48,654 nucleotides of DNA from an uncultured Acinetobacter sp. (GTDB lineage: Bacteria > Cyanobacteriota > Vampirovibrionia > Gastranaerophilales > Gastranaerophilaceae), in contig ONVC01000018.1 in assembly GCA_900321205.1 (NCBI GenBank), positions 1 to 48,654 of the forward strand, in the 5' to 3' direction. Numbering within the stretch: position 1 is the first letter of the stretch; each line of letters begins with the position of its first letter. The notes below the pieces were generated by a model. It was not told the DNA's origin and did no database searches. It saw only the letters and a list, made by a program, of their open reading frames with translations. Shown here in pieces: positions 16,991 to 26,394 of the stretch. The position numbers were made by a program, and so were the translations under genes.

Positions 16991-17326
16991 ATGTTCAACA
17001 ACATTAACGACAACAATTTATTACAATTTGATACCGCAAGCAATGTCATTAACATTGCCAATGTCCGCTCCTCACTCCAAAAAAGCGGATATAATAAAAA
17101 TCCTTATGTAGACCAGTCAGAGATATCTGCAAATGCTATGCAGTTATTTCAAAAAGATTTAGACATTCGGAAATTTACCAAAATAGCGTCTCAGAACCCT
17201 GAGGATATATCATATCTTGAGCAGATGAAGGATTTATTTTCACAGGGAGTCGTTGACCCGTTTGAAGAAGATGTGTTGTCTGAACTTGTAACAAATTCTA
17301 AATTGTGGGATGACCTAAATTCGTAA
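16991..17326 (+). CDS. Small hypothetical protein
   Basis: I do not recognise this 111-residue protein. It starts MFNNINDNNLLQFDTAS, is rich in Asn and Asp at the N-terminus, and has a helical acidic C-terminal half (EDISYLEQMKDLFSQGVVDPFEEDVLSEL). It has no Cys, no signal peptide and no membrane segment. A GGGG-rich stretch precedes the ATG. It ends 18 nt before the TPR gene, whose promoter hexamer begins right after this stop. It may be a lineage-specific partner of the TPR protein, which is inference from position only. Confidence 0.62.
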   Translation: MFNNINDNNLLQFDTASNVINIANVRSSLQKSGYNKNPYVDQSEISANAMQLFQKDLDIRKFTKIASQNPEDISYLEQMKDLFSQGVVDPFEEDVLSELVTNSKLWDDLNS

Positions 17327-17344
17327 ATATGATATCATATATTT

Positions 17345-18529
17345 ATGATATCGTCGGATTACTATATAGAAGATAACTCTGATATGGAGAATAAAAAACT
17401 TGAAGCTGCCCGTAATCACTACATGAATGGTGATTATGCGTCTGCTCTTAATCTGTATTTAAGTCTTGTAAACGCCAACATATCATATAAACTTTATCAC
17501 AGAATAGCAAAATGCTATTATAAGATGGGTGATTTTAAGCAGGCAGAAGACAATTTTCTCAAATCAGTTAATCTGGAAAAGGGTGAAAATCCTTCATATA
17601 TATATCTGGGAAATCTTGCTTATAAAAAAGAAGATATAAGAAATGCAATATATTACTGGGCTTGTGCATTTGCTTACAAACCTGATGATGACCTTGTGTG
17701 TCTTAATCTTGCAACATCTTATTTTTCCTGCGGAATGAAATTCCAGTCTGTTTTTTATTATGAAAAATACTTGAAATATGCACAGGACAGAGGCAGCTCC
17801 TATACTGCGGTAAAGCAGAGTTTGGATGAATATTCAAAAATCGGAAATGATTTTTTGCAAAAAGCAAAAGCTTCAATATTGAGAAAAGATTACAAAACCG
17901 CAATAGAGTTTTTAACTTTTGCGTATAAAAATCTGCCTACAAATTATGATATAAATATGCTGCTCGGTACGGCGTATCTGGCAGAAAACGATAATATGCA
18001 TGCGATGATTTATCTGAAACAGGCTTACTGCATAAACAAAAAATCCACAGAAGTTTTGCAAATGCTTACTTCGGTCTTTATTAATCTCGGAGATTATACA
18101 GCTGCGTATTGTTCGCTGAGACGGTTATTGCCGCTCGTAATAAACAATCAGGAAGAGTATCTGAAAACAATGCAGGTTATAAAAGAACTTAACTCTACGT
18201 TTGACGAACAAAGTTATCGCGGACACAAAGAGTGGGGAGATAATTATTTCAGAGAAAATAATTATCATTTTGCGTTGTTTGAATATGAGAACTGCACGCT
18301 CCTGAATGAAAGCATGAACTCAGAGCTTGCGGATAAAATTCAGCAATTAACCTTGTTTATAAACCCTGAGACAAATATTATAAAAACATATATGGCAAAA
18401 GCCGATTCATTATACAAAAAAGGCGATATCAAAAATGCTAATAAGTATTTTTCAAAAGTAATACTTTATTCTGACCCAGAAACTAATGAATACAAACTTG
18501 CAAAGGCAAGAGTGGCAAATGCTGGATAA
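17345..18529 (+). CDS. TPR repeat protein
   Basis: The 394-residue protein is built of tetratricopeptide-like repeats: AARNHYMNGDYASALNLYLSL, KCYYKMGDFKQAEDNFLKSV, NLAYKKEDIRNAIYYWACAF and others down to a C-terminal ADSLYKKGDIKNANKYFSKV. There is no signal peptide, so it should be a cytoplasmic scaffold. ATG 17345 lies 6 nt after TATCAT (17333-17338) with no Shine-Dalgarno, a leaderless pattern. The last codons overlap the start of the Cys-cluster gene by 11 nt, so the two are co-translated. Confidence 0.85.
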   Translation: MISSDYYIEDNSDMENKKLEAARNHYMNGDYASALNLYLSLVNANISYKLYHRIAKCYYKMGDFKQAEDNFLKSVNLEKGENPSYIYLGNLAYKKEDIRNAIYYWACAFAYKPDDDLVCLNLATSYFSCGMKFQSVFYYEKYLKYAQDRGSSYTAVKQSLDEYSKIGNDFLQKAKASILRKDYKTAIEFLTFAYKNLPTNYDINMLLGTAYLAENDNMHAMIYLKQAYCINKKSTEVLQMLTSVFINLGDYTAAYCSLRRLLPLVINNQEEYLKTMQVIKELNSTFDEQSYRGHKEWGDNYFRENNYHFALFEYENCTLLNESMNSELADKIQQLTLFINPETNIIKTYMAKADSLYKKGDIKNANKYFSKVILYSDPETNEYKLAKARVANAG

Positions 18530-18950
18530 ATTGTATAAAACATTAAGAAAATGGTATTACTTATATATTTTGCACAGAAAATATTACAGAACGGGTTCCT
18601 GTAATGCCTGCGGCCGCTGTTGTCAGAAGATTTATGTAAAACATACTTCTGTTGTACAGACGGAAGCTGAATTTGAAAGGCTGAAAAAACAGCATGTTTT
18701 TTATACGTACTTGAAAGTAATAGGAAAAGATGAGACGGGGCTTGTTTTTGAATGCACAAACCTGGATAAAGAAACAAATAAATGCAAAATACATAAAAAT
18801 CGTCCGGGAATATGCAGAAGATATCCACAGGAAGAACTCTTCGCCATGGGCGGTACTCTTGCCGAACATTGCGGTTACAAGCTGGTACCCGTAGAAAGTT
18901 TTGAAGAAGTTTTTTGTAAAGTTCAGAAACGTATCAAAAAGGATTTATGA
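18519..18950 (+). CDS. YkgJ-type cysteine cluster protein
   Basis: From ATG 18519 the protein has 143 residues. It shows CNACGRCC (C28, C31, C34, C35), then FECTNLDKETNKCKIHKNRPGICRRYP and a last HCGYK, the pattern of the YkgJ/CxxCxxCC family. The cysteines likely hold a zinc ion or Fe-S cluster. The N-terminal helix (LRKWYYLYILHRKYYR) may touch the membrane. The ATG overlaps the stop of the TPR gene. The 3' end overlaps the convergent gene at 18945 by 6 nt. The family role is unknown. Confidence 0.82.
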   Translation: MLDKLYKTLRKWYYLYILHRKYYRTGSCNACGRCCQKIYVKHTSVVQTEAEFERLKKQHVFYTYLKVIGKDETGLVFECTNLDKETNKCKIHKNRPGICRRYPQEELFAMGGTLAEHCGYKLVPVESFEEVFCKVQKRIKKDL

Positions 18951-19301
18951 AGAAGGCTCATCGAGTTGTTCACCTTTATTGATAACACCGCGTTCTTCTT
19001 CTGCTGTCATCCACAACTCTCTTAATTTATCTTTTATCCCGATTCTTCCGAACCATTTATATACAAAACGTTCTTCATAACCAAGACCGCCGTTAAGTTT
19101 CATGCAGTCATTAATGGTAAATACGGCTTCCGATATTGATATCCGCACGAAAAAATGCGGTTGTTGATATTTTGTGATATCAATCCAGATTTTCAAGTTA
19201 TTGTATTTTGCAATGTTTGCAGTTCTTATGTTGTGAGCATCCGATTGCTCGGATATCATAAAACTTTTTAAATTGTCTTCCAAATCTTTAAAGGTAGCCA
19301 T
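18945..19301 (-). CDS. Small hypothetical protein downstream of the UPF0210 gene
   Basis: I do not recognise this 118-residue protein. It starts MATFKDLEDNLKSFMISEQ, has an alternating beta-strand-like centre (LKIWIDITKYQQPHFFVRIS) and an acidic C-terminus. No catalytic motif is seen. It lies 9 nt downstream of the UPF0210 gene on the same strand, with AAGGAT as ribosome binding site, so it is in that operon. It is not the ACT-domain protein that usually accompanies UPF0210. Confidence 0.68.
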   Translation of the reverse strand: MATFKDLEDNLKSFMISEQSDAHNIRTANIAKYNNLKIWIDITKYQQPHFFVRISISEAVFTINDCMKLNGGLGYEERFVYKWFGRIGIKDKLRELWMTAEEERGVINKGEQLDEPSS

Positions 19302-19310
19302 TATTTATCC

Positions 19311-20678
19311 TTAATTATTTAAACTGTGAATAGGTGCGGGTATTCTTCCGCCTCGCATTACAAAATCGTGTGATGAAAGTTCGTTAACTTTCATTATCGG
19401 AGCTTCACCAAGAAGTCCTCCATATATTATTTTATCACCAATTTTCTTTTTTGGTGCAGGAATTATTCTGACGGCGGTAGTCTTTTTATTTATCATACCG
19501 ATAGCCATTTCGTCAGCTATCATTCCTGCAATTGTAGAGCTCGGAGTATCACCGGGTATTGCAATCATATCCAGCCCTACCGAACAAACGCACGTCATTG
19601 CTTCAAGCTTATCGAAGGTCAGATATCCTTTTGAGGCTGCTTCTATCATGCCAGCATCTTCAGATACGGGAATAAACGCCCCTGACAAGCCGCCTACATA
19701 TGAGCTTGCCATAATACCGCCTTTTTTAACGGCATCATTAAGCATTGCAAGTGCAGCTGTTGTTCCGTGTGCTCCTGCATGTTCAAGTCCCATAGCCTGG
19801 AATATCTGAGCAACGCTGTCACCGACAGCCGGTGTCGGAGCGAGTGACAAATCCACTACCCCAAACGGAACGTCTAACATTTTTGCAAGCCGTCTGCCTA
19901 TCAGCTCACCGGTGCCTGTTATTTTATAAGCTGTCTGTTTAATTTTGCTTGACAGAACGCCCAAGTCTGCATTTTTATCCAAGTCCAGAATAGCAGCTCT
20001 GACTACACCCGGTCCGGAAACCCCTACGTTAAGGGCGCATTCAGGTTCTCCGTATCCCGAGTATGCACCTGCCATAAAGGGATTATCTCCGACAGAGTTA
20101 CAGAAAATAACCAGTTTTGCCGCACCAATGCCGTCTTTGTCCGCTGTAAGTTCAGCTGATTTTTTTATTGTGTCAGCCATCTTTATAACGGCATCCATGT
20201 TTATTCCTGCTTTTGATGTTCCCACGTTGACGGAAGAACAAAGTCTGTCGGTTGTTGCCAATGCTTCGGGTATCGATTCAATAAGTGCAACATCTCCTGA
20301 CGTAAAACCTTTTTCAACAAGTGCGGAAAAACCTCCGATAAAATCAATGCCGAGATTTTTTGCACTCTCATCAAGAGTTTTGGCTATTTTTACGTAATCT
20401 TTTTCTTTGCATGCTTCCCCGACAAGAGAAATGGGAGTTACGGCAATTCTTTTGTTTACAATAGGAATGGAATAATCATTTTCTATTTCGTTTGCATACC
20501 TGACCAAATTAGAAGCATATTTATCAAGCTTAAACCTGATTTTATCGCAAACCACATTAACGTCTTCCGATAAACAATCTCTCAGGCTGACTGATAGCGT
20601 CACGGTTCTAACATCAAAATTGTGAAGCTTTATCATGTTAATAGTTTCAAGAATTAGGTTTTCATCAAAAATAGTCAT
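19311..20678 (-). CDS. UPF0210/DUF711 (PFL family) protein
   Basis: The 455-residue protein matches UPF0210 in length and blocks: [11 protein letters not shown] at the N-terminus, [74 protein letters not shown] and [16 protein letters not shown]. The family is related to pyruvate-formate-lyase-like folds but its reaction is unknown. It is usually next to an ACT-domain gene (UPF0237), which is absent here. On the minus strand TATACT (20691-20686) ends 7 nt before ATG, so a leaderless start is likely. Confidence 0.92.
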   Translation of the reverse strand: MTIFDENLILETINMIKLHNFDVRTVTLSVSLRDCLSEDVNVVCDKIRFKLDKYASNLVRYANEIENDYSIPIVNKRIAVTPISLVGEACKEKDYVKIAKTLDESAKNLGIDFIGGFSALVEKGFTSGDVALIESIPEALATTDRLCSSVNVGTSKAGINMDAVIKMADTIKKSAELTADKDGIGAAKLVIFCNSVGDNPFMAGAYSGYGEPECALNVGVSGPGVVRAAILDLDKNADLGVLSSKIKQTAYKITGTGELIGRRLAKMLDVPFGVVDLSLAPTPAVGDSVAQIFQAMGLEHAGAHGTTAALAMLNDAVKKGGIMASSYVGGLSGAFIPVSEDAGMIEAASKGYLTFDKLEAMTCVCSVGLDMIAIPGDTPSSTIAGMIADEMAIGMINKKTTAVRIIPAPKKKIGDKIIYGGLLGEAPIMKVNELSSHDFVMRGGRIPAPIHSLNN

Positions 20679-20718
20679 TAATTTTAGTATATCACATGTG
20701 AGTAATATAATAAAGAAT

Positions 20719-20740
20719 AGCCCCTGCTCTTGCAGGGGCT
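20719..20740 (-). terminator. Likely terminator of the putative protease gene
   Basis: A 9-bp stem AGCCCCTGC/GCAGGGGCT with a 4-nt loop lies between the genes at 20849-21409 and 19311-20678; on the minus strand it is followed by ATTCTTT. Confidence 0.55.
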
Positions 20741-20848
20741 TGTTAAGTTGATTGGGGTAAACCGGTTAGAGAAATTGGGGTTTTTGTGTCCCGCACCTGC
20801 GGGTGAGATACTCCTCAAAGTGTTTATTCAATGTTTGCTGATTTGTTT

Positions 20849-21409
20849 TTAACCACCATACTGTGATCTGTAAAAACCGCTTGTTGCGATTTTGTTTTGT
20901 ATAATGTTGTTACCTGCGCTTGATGCAAGGTACATGCTGCTTAGTTTATCAAGTCTTCTTGTAAGTTTTGTGTCAGGATAAGTTTTGGAAGCTATTTTTA
21001 ATCTTGTCCATGTTGCTGCTTCTTTCTGTGTTGCAATAGCTTCTTCTTCTAAATCTGCAATTCTTTTTACGTGCATGCTTTCGTGTGCAACAAGACACGC
21101 AATTTGTTCTACGGGAGCATTTTTGTATATAGAGTTAATCATGATAACTCTTGTTCCGTATCTGTTATACGTACTTATAGCGTATGCTTTACTGCTGTTA
21201 TAGGTATATGCGGATAAATCATCGAAAGAAACTCTGACTGCATTTTTTTGTAAATTTCTTAAAACATCCGTTTCACCTGCTTGTTCTAAAAGATTAATGG
21301 CTGATATGATTTTTGCATCACTTGAAAAATCGGATGCTCTGTAGGCGAATGCCGCCTGGCTGAATGCCAAAAACACAAATGCCGAAAACAGTACTACTAA
21401 CTTTTTCAT
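20849..21409 (-). CDS. Secreted HExxH protein (putative zinc metallopeptidase)
   Basis: The 186-residue protein starts MKKLVVLFSAFVFLAFSQAAFA, a clear signal peptide with AFA cleavage. The mature protein has HESMH (H109, E110, H113) and a Glu cluster 8-10 residues later (E121-E123) that could be the third ligand, as in minimal zinc peptidases. The preceding VIMINSIYKNAPVEQIACLVAHE resembles the helix before HExxH in M48-like and anti-sigma-type domains. It should act in the periplasm. A sequence shared with the exoprotein gene lies about 100 nt upstream. Confidence 0.75.
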   Translation of the reverse strand: MKKLVVLFSAFVFLAFSQAAFAYRASDFSSDAKIISAINLLEQAGETDVLRNLQKNAVRVSFDDLSAYTYNSSKAYAISTYNRYGTRVIMINSIYKNAPVEQIACLVAHESMHVKRIADLEEEAIATQKEAATWTRLKIASKTYPDTKLTRRLDKLSSMYLASSAGNNIIQNKIATSGFYRSQYGG

Positions 21410-21502
21410 ACGTAACTCCTAATCAACTTAATTTTTGCTAATCAACTCTGATACCTGTGCTTTCGGTACGTTTGAAAAAATCTTGATATGACAGAATAGA
21501 TT

Positions 21503-21524
21503 TTGTTACAAAAGTTAATAAAAA
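21503..21524 (-). promoter_or_regulatory. Shared upstream element, copy 1
   Basis: Plus-strand TTGTTACAAAAGTTAAT plus A-rich tail, about 94-115 nt upstream of the HExxH gene start. A matching copy lies at 23877-23898. Confidence 0.45.
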
Positions 21525-21652
21525 GTTTTTTGAATGAACTGTAATGCTTTGTTTGCAGGGGTTTTGTCCGGTAATATTTTTTTAACGATTTATTAAGAAA
21601 AGATATTTAGTATTGTTAGATTTTACATTTGTTTACATTTGAAAAATGCATA

Positions 21653-21688
21653 AAAAAAGAGATAACCAAATTTGGTTATCTCTTTTTT
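21653..21688. terminator. Bidirectional terminator
   Basis: A perfect 36-bp palindrome with arms AAAAAAGAGATAACCAAA and TTTGGTTATCTCTTTTTT. It has an A run and a T run on either side, so it can end transcription in both directions. It lies 18 bp past the frameshifted exoprotein stop at 21707. Confidence 0.9.
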
Positions 21689-21706
21689 ATTTATGTTTGG
21701 TTTTTA

Positions 21707-23771
21707 TTAGTCTGGCACTGCGTAAGCTCTGACTACTGTTACCGATCCGTCAACGTTCTTTCTGCAAGGAACATCTTCTTCGTCATCTAAGTCTGCTGCG
21801 TATGCTATCGGAGTTGTTATCATCGCTTTTGGGAGTCGGTTGAGATGGCGGTGGAACAGGACTGCCGGGTCCGACTAAGTAAGTTGTATTTGTTCCGTCT
21901 GTTTGTTTGAAATCAGGTGAGTTATAACCTGTATTCGGTTTATTTGTTAACTCATAAGTAATTTCGTCAGTCGGTTTTATTGTTTTTACTACGCCGTCTT
22001 TGATATTAGTGTAGTTAGTTGTAAAATCTCTGCTTGGGAAATCTAATTGTAATGTTCCTGTTCTTCCGCCGACATTAATTTCTTTTGCGTGAACATCAGG
22101 ACCTGTTATGGTGATTTTTTTATCAGGAGCAACAAGGTTAATTACACCTGCATTTGCACCGCTTACAAGTAAATTGTTATTAGATTTGATATAAACCTGA
22201 ACATCTTTTCCTGCTGTTGATTGTTTTGGTGTTTCAATCTTAGATATTGTTCCGCCGTTTATAGTCATGTATTCGTGGCTTGCAGTATCATCAGGAATAA
22301 ATTGATATTCTTCCATAACGTGAATGATTTTGTCATCTACCTTAGATAAATCGTTTGATTTTAAACCGCCAATGTATCCGTCTGATTTAAATTTGTATGT
22401 TTCTGCGGTAATTGTTGTTTTGTCATCTGTTAAAATGTTACCGCCGTATGTTCTTGTGTCTTCAACGCGAGATTTTGCCGTATAGTCAATATTCTTAGCT
22501 GTTGTATCAATGGTTGTCATAATGTGACCGCCATCTGTTACAGTTGCTTTGATGTCGCCGCCGACTGTTAATTTACCGGGAAGTAAATCACCTTCCCATC
22601 TGTTTGCTGACCCTGTAACATATGGATCATTTGTAACCTGATAGTTACCGATGTGAATGTTCTGAGAAGATTCTATGTTAAGGTCTCCGTTGATATTGTT
22701 GTTACCGCTAATGTGAACATAGTGGTTATATTTTTTATGGTTAATCGGCTGCCAGCCTGTTGTGGTTAAGTCAGCATCTCCGCCGACATTTGCATTTCTG
22801 AGTTCAACTGCACCGCCGTCATTTGTCATTGCAATATTGCCGCCGACTTCTACATCTCTTGCAATTAACTGTTGACCGTGTGCTGTTAAATCAGCATTGC
22901 CGGTAATAACTGTCTTTTTCTGAAGAGCGCCGGCATCATCATATATGCCGTCAACAAATCCGATTCCGCCTGCTTCGGCTTTTAAATCACCATCAATAGT
23001 TGTTCCTGCAATGGAATATGCACCTACGTTGTTTACAATTTCAACGTTGCCGTCAATATTCATAGCTTTTAAGAAAGTAACACCTTTCTTGTCTTCAAGT
23101 CCGAGGTTCATTGCTGTATAATCAGCACCGTTAACGGTAGTTAATTTTAAACCGCCGCCGGTAGTAATGTTGGAATCGCGAGCTACGATTTTCGGAGCAA
23201 CGATGTTAAAAGTTCCGCCTACTGAAACGTCAGAATTTTCTAAAACCTGAACAGTTATCAAATCCTTTGTAACAGGGTCTACAAGAGTAGTCCAGGTGCC
23301 GTCATTAATTTTGATGTTGTTTACGTCAGCACCCATCATATTTTTTGTTGTAATCATTGCATCGCCTGCTGTTGTGAATTTTGCGCCGTCAAATAAAACG
23401 CCGTTCGGGTTTGAAATGATTAACTGGCTTATACCGTCATTTGTTTTAATCTGACCGTATATTTTTGACATGTTATTGTTAACTGTATTCAGAATGGTAG
23501 CGTTTGTTGTTCCGCTTGTCGCGTTAAAGTTCAACGTTTCATTGCTGTTAATATTCAGCGTATTCCAGTTAACGTGAGAGTTTCCTTTAAATTCTAATGT
23601 TGCACTGTCTGTGCCCTTTGTAAGACCGGCAAAGTTACTGTCGGTAGAGTTGATAACTGCTCCGCCAATTCCGTTACCTAATCCCGTATCCATAGGTACT
23701 GCGAGAGAAACCTGCATTGTTGCAAACAAAGTACACATTGTAATTGCTGTTAGTTGCTTGAGATTTTTCAT
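21707..23771 (-). CDS. Haemagglutinin-type (FHA/TPS) exoprotein with a 3' frameshift
   Basis: The in-frame ORF (stop 21783) has 662 residues: a signal peptide (TMCTLFATMQVSLA), then a filamentous-haemagglutinin N-terminal domain with GIGGAVINSTDSNF, LNFNA and the hallmark NPNGVLFDGAKF, then repeated beta-helix strands rich in GDxxxT/NVGGD, and a Pro-rich end (GSPVPPPSQPTPK). After codon CCC AAA near 21827-21833 the +1 frame stays open for 41 more residues (AYAADLDDEEDVPCRKN to AYAVPD) to a stop at 21707, right before a terminator. A one-base change in the CCC/AAAA run would fuse the two. It is likely exported through the outer membrane by a TpsB partner not seen here. Confidence 0.8.
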
Positions 23772-23847
23772 ACACTATTCCTTTTTTTTTCGACTATTAG
23801 TCAACATAAATATTCTACTATTAAAAAAAAACAAAAAATAAAATATT

Positions 23848-23871
23848 TGCTTTTTATTAGCAAATATCCGT
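23848..23871. other. Hairpin upstream of the exoprotein gene
   Basis: TATTTGCT and AGCAAATA form an 8-bp stem with a 7-nt A/T loop in the 5' region of the exoprotein gene. It may be a terminator for the gene at 23930 or part of the leader. Confidence 0.35.
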
Positions 23872-23876
23872 AAAAT

Positions 23877-23898
23877 TGTTACAAAAGTTAATGAAAAA
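23877..23898 (-). promoter_or_regulatory. Shared upstream element, copy 2
   Basis: Plus-strand TTGTTACAAAAGTTAAT plus A-rich tail, 106-127 nt upstream of the exoprotein start; a second copy lies at 21503-21524. Confidence 0.45.
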
Positions 23899-23929
23899 TC
23901 TTATGATTTTTTTGTAAATGTTGTTGTTT

Positions 23930-25153
23930 TTAATTAACGATACTCTTATATATGAGATTAGATGCTTTTACGATAAATTCTTTACCTTGAGGTGCGTTAT
24001 ACGGACGGTTTGCAAGGATTACTATAATGTATTTTTTCCCGTTCGGAGCAAAGACTATTCCTGCATCTCCGAGCATGCGTCCTATATCTCCTGTTTTATG
24101 GACTAATAATGCACCTTCGCCAAGTCCTGCCGCAATAAGTTTGTTGTTTTTTACATGACTCATGTAATCAATGATGTATTCTCTGGAATTGATATTCAGG
24201 AAGCCGGGATTATCAAGGTTATATAAAATTTTTGCCAGGTCGTTAGCAGTGGTTTTGTTGTTTCCTGACATGTCAGGGAGCCATGTTCTAACATAAGTTT
24301 TTGAAATTCCCCAGTCTCTCAGACCGATGTTTATATAATCCATGCCGCCCAGTTTTGACATAATCATATTAGTTGCGGAATTATCGGAATCCTGAATCAT
24401 GGTTTTTGCAAGTGCATCCAGAGAATATTTGCTGCCTGCTCTCATGTATTGAAGTCCGCCTGAACCCTCTGCTCTGTAATATTCAGTAAGTATCATTTCG
24501 TCATAAATAGTTGCCTGACCTGCTTCTATCGCTTTAAACATTTGTACAAGTACAGGAAGTTTTATTATGCTTGCAGCGGAGAATTGTTCGTCTGCATTAA
24601 TATCAAGGTACTTTCCGTTTTCATATTCCCAAACATAAACAGCGGGATGAATGGTCGGGTAATTTTTCATAAGACCGAGTATTTGATTTTTCAGGTCAAT
24701 CATCTCGGAAGTATGATACATGGTTGTTACTTCGCTGTGAGTTTTCTGAACGGTCGGAGTTAAAAGCATGCGGTTTAAAAATAAATCGTTGCTCAGATAA
24801 TTTGAAATCGGGTTTGTCATTGCATATAAGTCAGCCGCGCCGATATTTTTTCTTGCATCTTTGAATGCCAAGCCCTGAGACATTTTTGAGCTGATTTTAA
24901 TTTTGTTCGGCATAACTACATTTTTGATTAAATTTCTGAAGCTGGTCGGAAAAATAAAATATGCATACGCGGAGAAAACCGATATAATCAGAAATAATCT
25001 GAAAAGGTATAAAAGCGGATTTATGTTGTGTTTTTTAGCTTGTTTAATCTGTTTTTGCAAATGCTGTTGAGAATGTCTTACCTGTTGTTTTTTAGGTACA
25101 ACATGCAGGTTTCCGTAATCTCTTCTTTGCGGTTGCTGATTATAAGCGTACAA
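23930..25153 (-). CDS. Membrane-anchored serine hydrolase (class A beta-lactamase-like)
   Basis: The 407-residue protein has a basic cytoplasmic tail, one membrane segment (about 47-67, LLYLFRLFLIISVFSAYAYF) and a penicillin-recognising domain outside. Active-site motifs are S195-x-x-K198 in AASIIK, SDN at 256-258 and K353TG in HKTG. The omega-loop Glu (E166 in class A enzymes) is not evident: the matching region reads VRTWLPDMSGNN. It may be a DD-peptidase-like enzyme rather than a lactamase. The start is TTG with GGAGGA 6 nt upstream. Confidence 0.82.
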   Translation of the reverse strand: MYAYNQQPQRRDYGNLHVVPKKQQVRHSQQHLQKQIKQAKKHNINPLLYLFRLFLIISVFSAYAYFIFPTSFRNLIKNVVMPNKIKISSKMSQGLAFKDARKNIGAADLYAMTNPISNYLSNDLFLNRMLLTPTVQKTHSEVTTMYHTSEMIDLKNQILGLMKNYPTIHPAVYVWEYENGKYLDINADEQFSAASIIKLPVLVQMFKAIEAGQATIYDEMILTEYYRAEGSGGLQYMRAGSKYSLDALAKTMIQDSDNSATNMIMSKLGGMDYINIGLRDWGISKTYVRTWLPDMSGNNKTTANDLAKILYNLDNPGFLNINSREYIIDYMSHVKNNKLIAAGLGEGALLVHKTGDIGRMLGDAGIVFAPNGKKYIIVILANRPYNAPQGKEFIVKASNLIYKSIVN

Positions 25154-25296
25154 AGTTATCCTCCGCTATCTGTTATTGAACAGAATAAATAGTAAATCTC
25201 TCCCATAAACAGAATATCATTTTTTATGCTTTTGGCAAATCCTCCGTATGCAGTATTAACATCCCATTCTCTCTTCTCGCGGCGGACAATCTATGA

Positions 25297-25302
25297 TATA
25301 AT
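25297..25302 (+). promoter_or_regulatory. -10 element of the TPR-diguanylate cyclase operon
   Basis: TATAAT 9 nt before ATG 25312; any leader would be about 3 nt. Confidence 0.5.
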
Positions 25303-25311
25303 TTTTACCGT

Positions 25312-26394
25312 ATGAAACGTTTCTTCAAAAAATTGTTTTCCCTTGTAATCCTTGCTGCCGTTCTTTACGGAGCTTGGTTCTTTTTTCGTGACGGCATCAT
25401 AACACAGGTAAAAAAGGCTGAGGGTGTATATTTTATTTACAAAGGCGACCAGGCATATTCTCAGGATGATATGGCTAAAACGCTGGATTATTACAAGAAA
25501 GGTCTTGCACTTTATCCGGGGCACTATGAAGCCTGGTTTAACCTCGGAAATATATACGCGGTGTATGAGGATTATTTTTCGGCGGTTGATGCATACAAGC
25601 ACGCAATTGAGCATAACCCGAAGTTCGTAATGGCAAGAATGAACCTGGGCATTGTGTACTCAGAGGACCTTGGCTGGTTTGATGAAGCAATTGAACAATT
25701 TGACCAAATCCCGAGAATCGGACTTTTTAGTTTGTGGATACCGTTCGTATATTCAAATGTAAAAAGTGTAAGAGCAAATAAAGGAATTGCTTATTTTAAC
25801 AAAGGTGTTGCATATAAGCAGAAGGCAATGTTTCTTCCGCTCGACAGAAAATATTTAATGCATGAATATCTTGGTGAAGCGATTGAGGCATATACAAAAG
25901 CCCTGAAATATCTGAAAAAGAGTTATGACGTTTATTATAACCGTGCAGTGGCGTATCATCTCAGAGGGGATTACAAACCGGCAGGACTTGATTATTGCAA
26001 GGCAATAGAACTCCAGCCGACAAAGTTTGAAGCACATTATAACCTTGCGGTTTTACTCAGAGGAATGAGCAAATACAGGGAATCAATAAGCGAACTTGAA
26101 AAAGCAGCATTACTGATAACAGAATCCCCTCAGAGTTCAGATGTACAAACAGCATACATTTTTAACCTTCTTAATGAAGTTTCAAGAAAATTTATCAACA
26201 GTGACGAATACGGTGTTGCAAAACTTACCGACAAACCTACCGGAAGTATAAGTTACACTTATGTAAACGGAAGGATTGTTGCTGATGATGATTTTGACAA
26301 AGCTATGGCTAAAAACTTCAAAACCTGTGTAGGTTTTGATATATTTAATAAAAAAGACGAAGATAACAGTTTATATGAAGGTGGTTGGTTTTAA
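25312..26394 (+). CDS. Membrane-anchored TPR protein
   Basis: The 360-residue protein has an N-terminal membrane anchor (about residues 5-27, KLFSLVILAAVLYGAWFFF) and then TPR repeats: GDQAYSQDDMAKTLDYYKKGLALYPGH, AWFNLGNIYAVYEDYFSAVDAYKHAI, ARMNLGIVYSEDLGWFDEAIEQF, AYFNKGVAYKQ, VYYNRAVAYHLRGDYKPAGLDYCKAI and AHYNLAVLLRGMSKYRESISEL. It would be a scaffold facing the periplasm. Its stop overlaps the diguanylate cyclase ATG as TAATG, so the two work as one translational unit. Confidence 0.85.
   Translation: MKRFFKKLFSLVILAAVLYGAWFFFRDGIITQVKKAEGVYFIYKGDQAYSQDDMAKTLDYYKKGLALYPGHYEAWFNLGNIYAVYEDYFSAVDAYKHAIEHNPKFVMARMNLGIVYSEDLGWFDEAIEQFDQIPRIGLFSLWIPFVYSNVKSVRANKGIAYFNKGVAYKQKAMFLPLDRKYLMHEYLGEAIEAYTKALKYLKKSYDVYYNRAVAYHLRGDYKPAGLDYCKAIELQPTKFEAHYNLAVLLRGMSKYRESISELEKAALLITESPQSSDVQTAYIFNLLNEVSRKFINSDEYGVAKLTDKPTGSISYTYVNGRIVADDDFDKAMAKNFKTCVGFDIFNKKDEDNSLYEGGWF

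Noticed and set aside
21707..21825. Separate small gene of 38 codons after the exoprotein
   Set aside because: It has an ATG at 21825 but no ribosome binding site, and it fits better as the frameshifted C-terminus.
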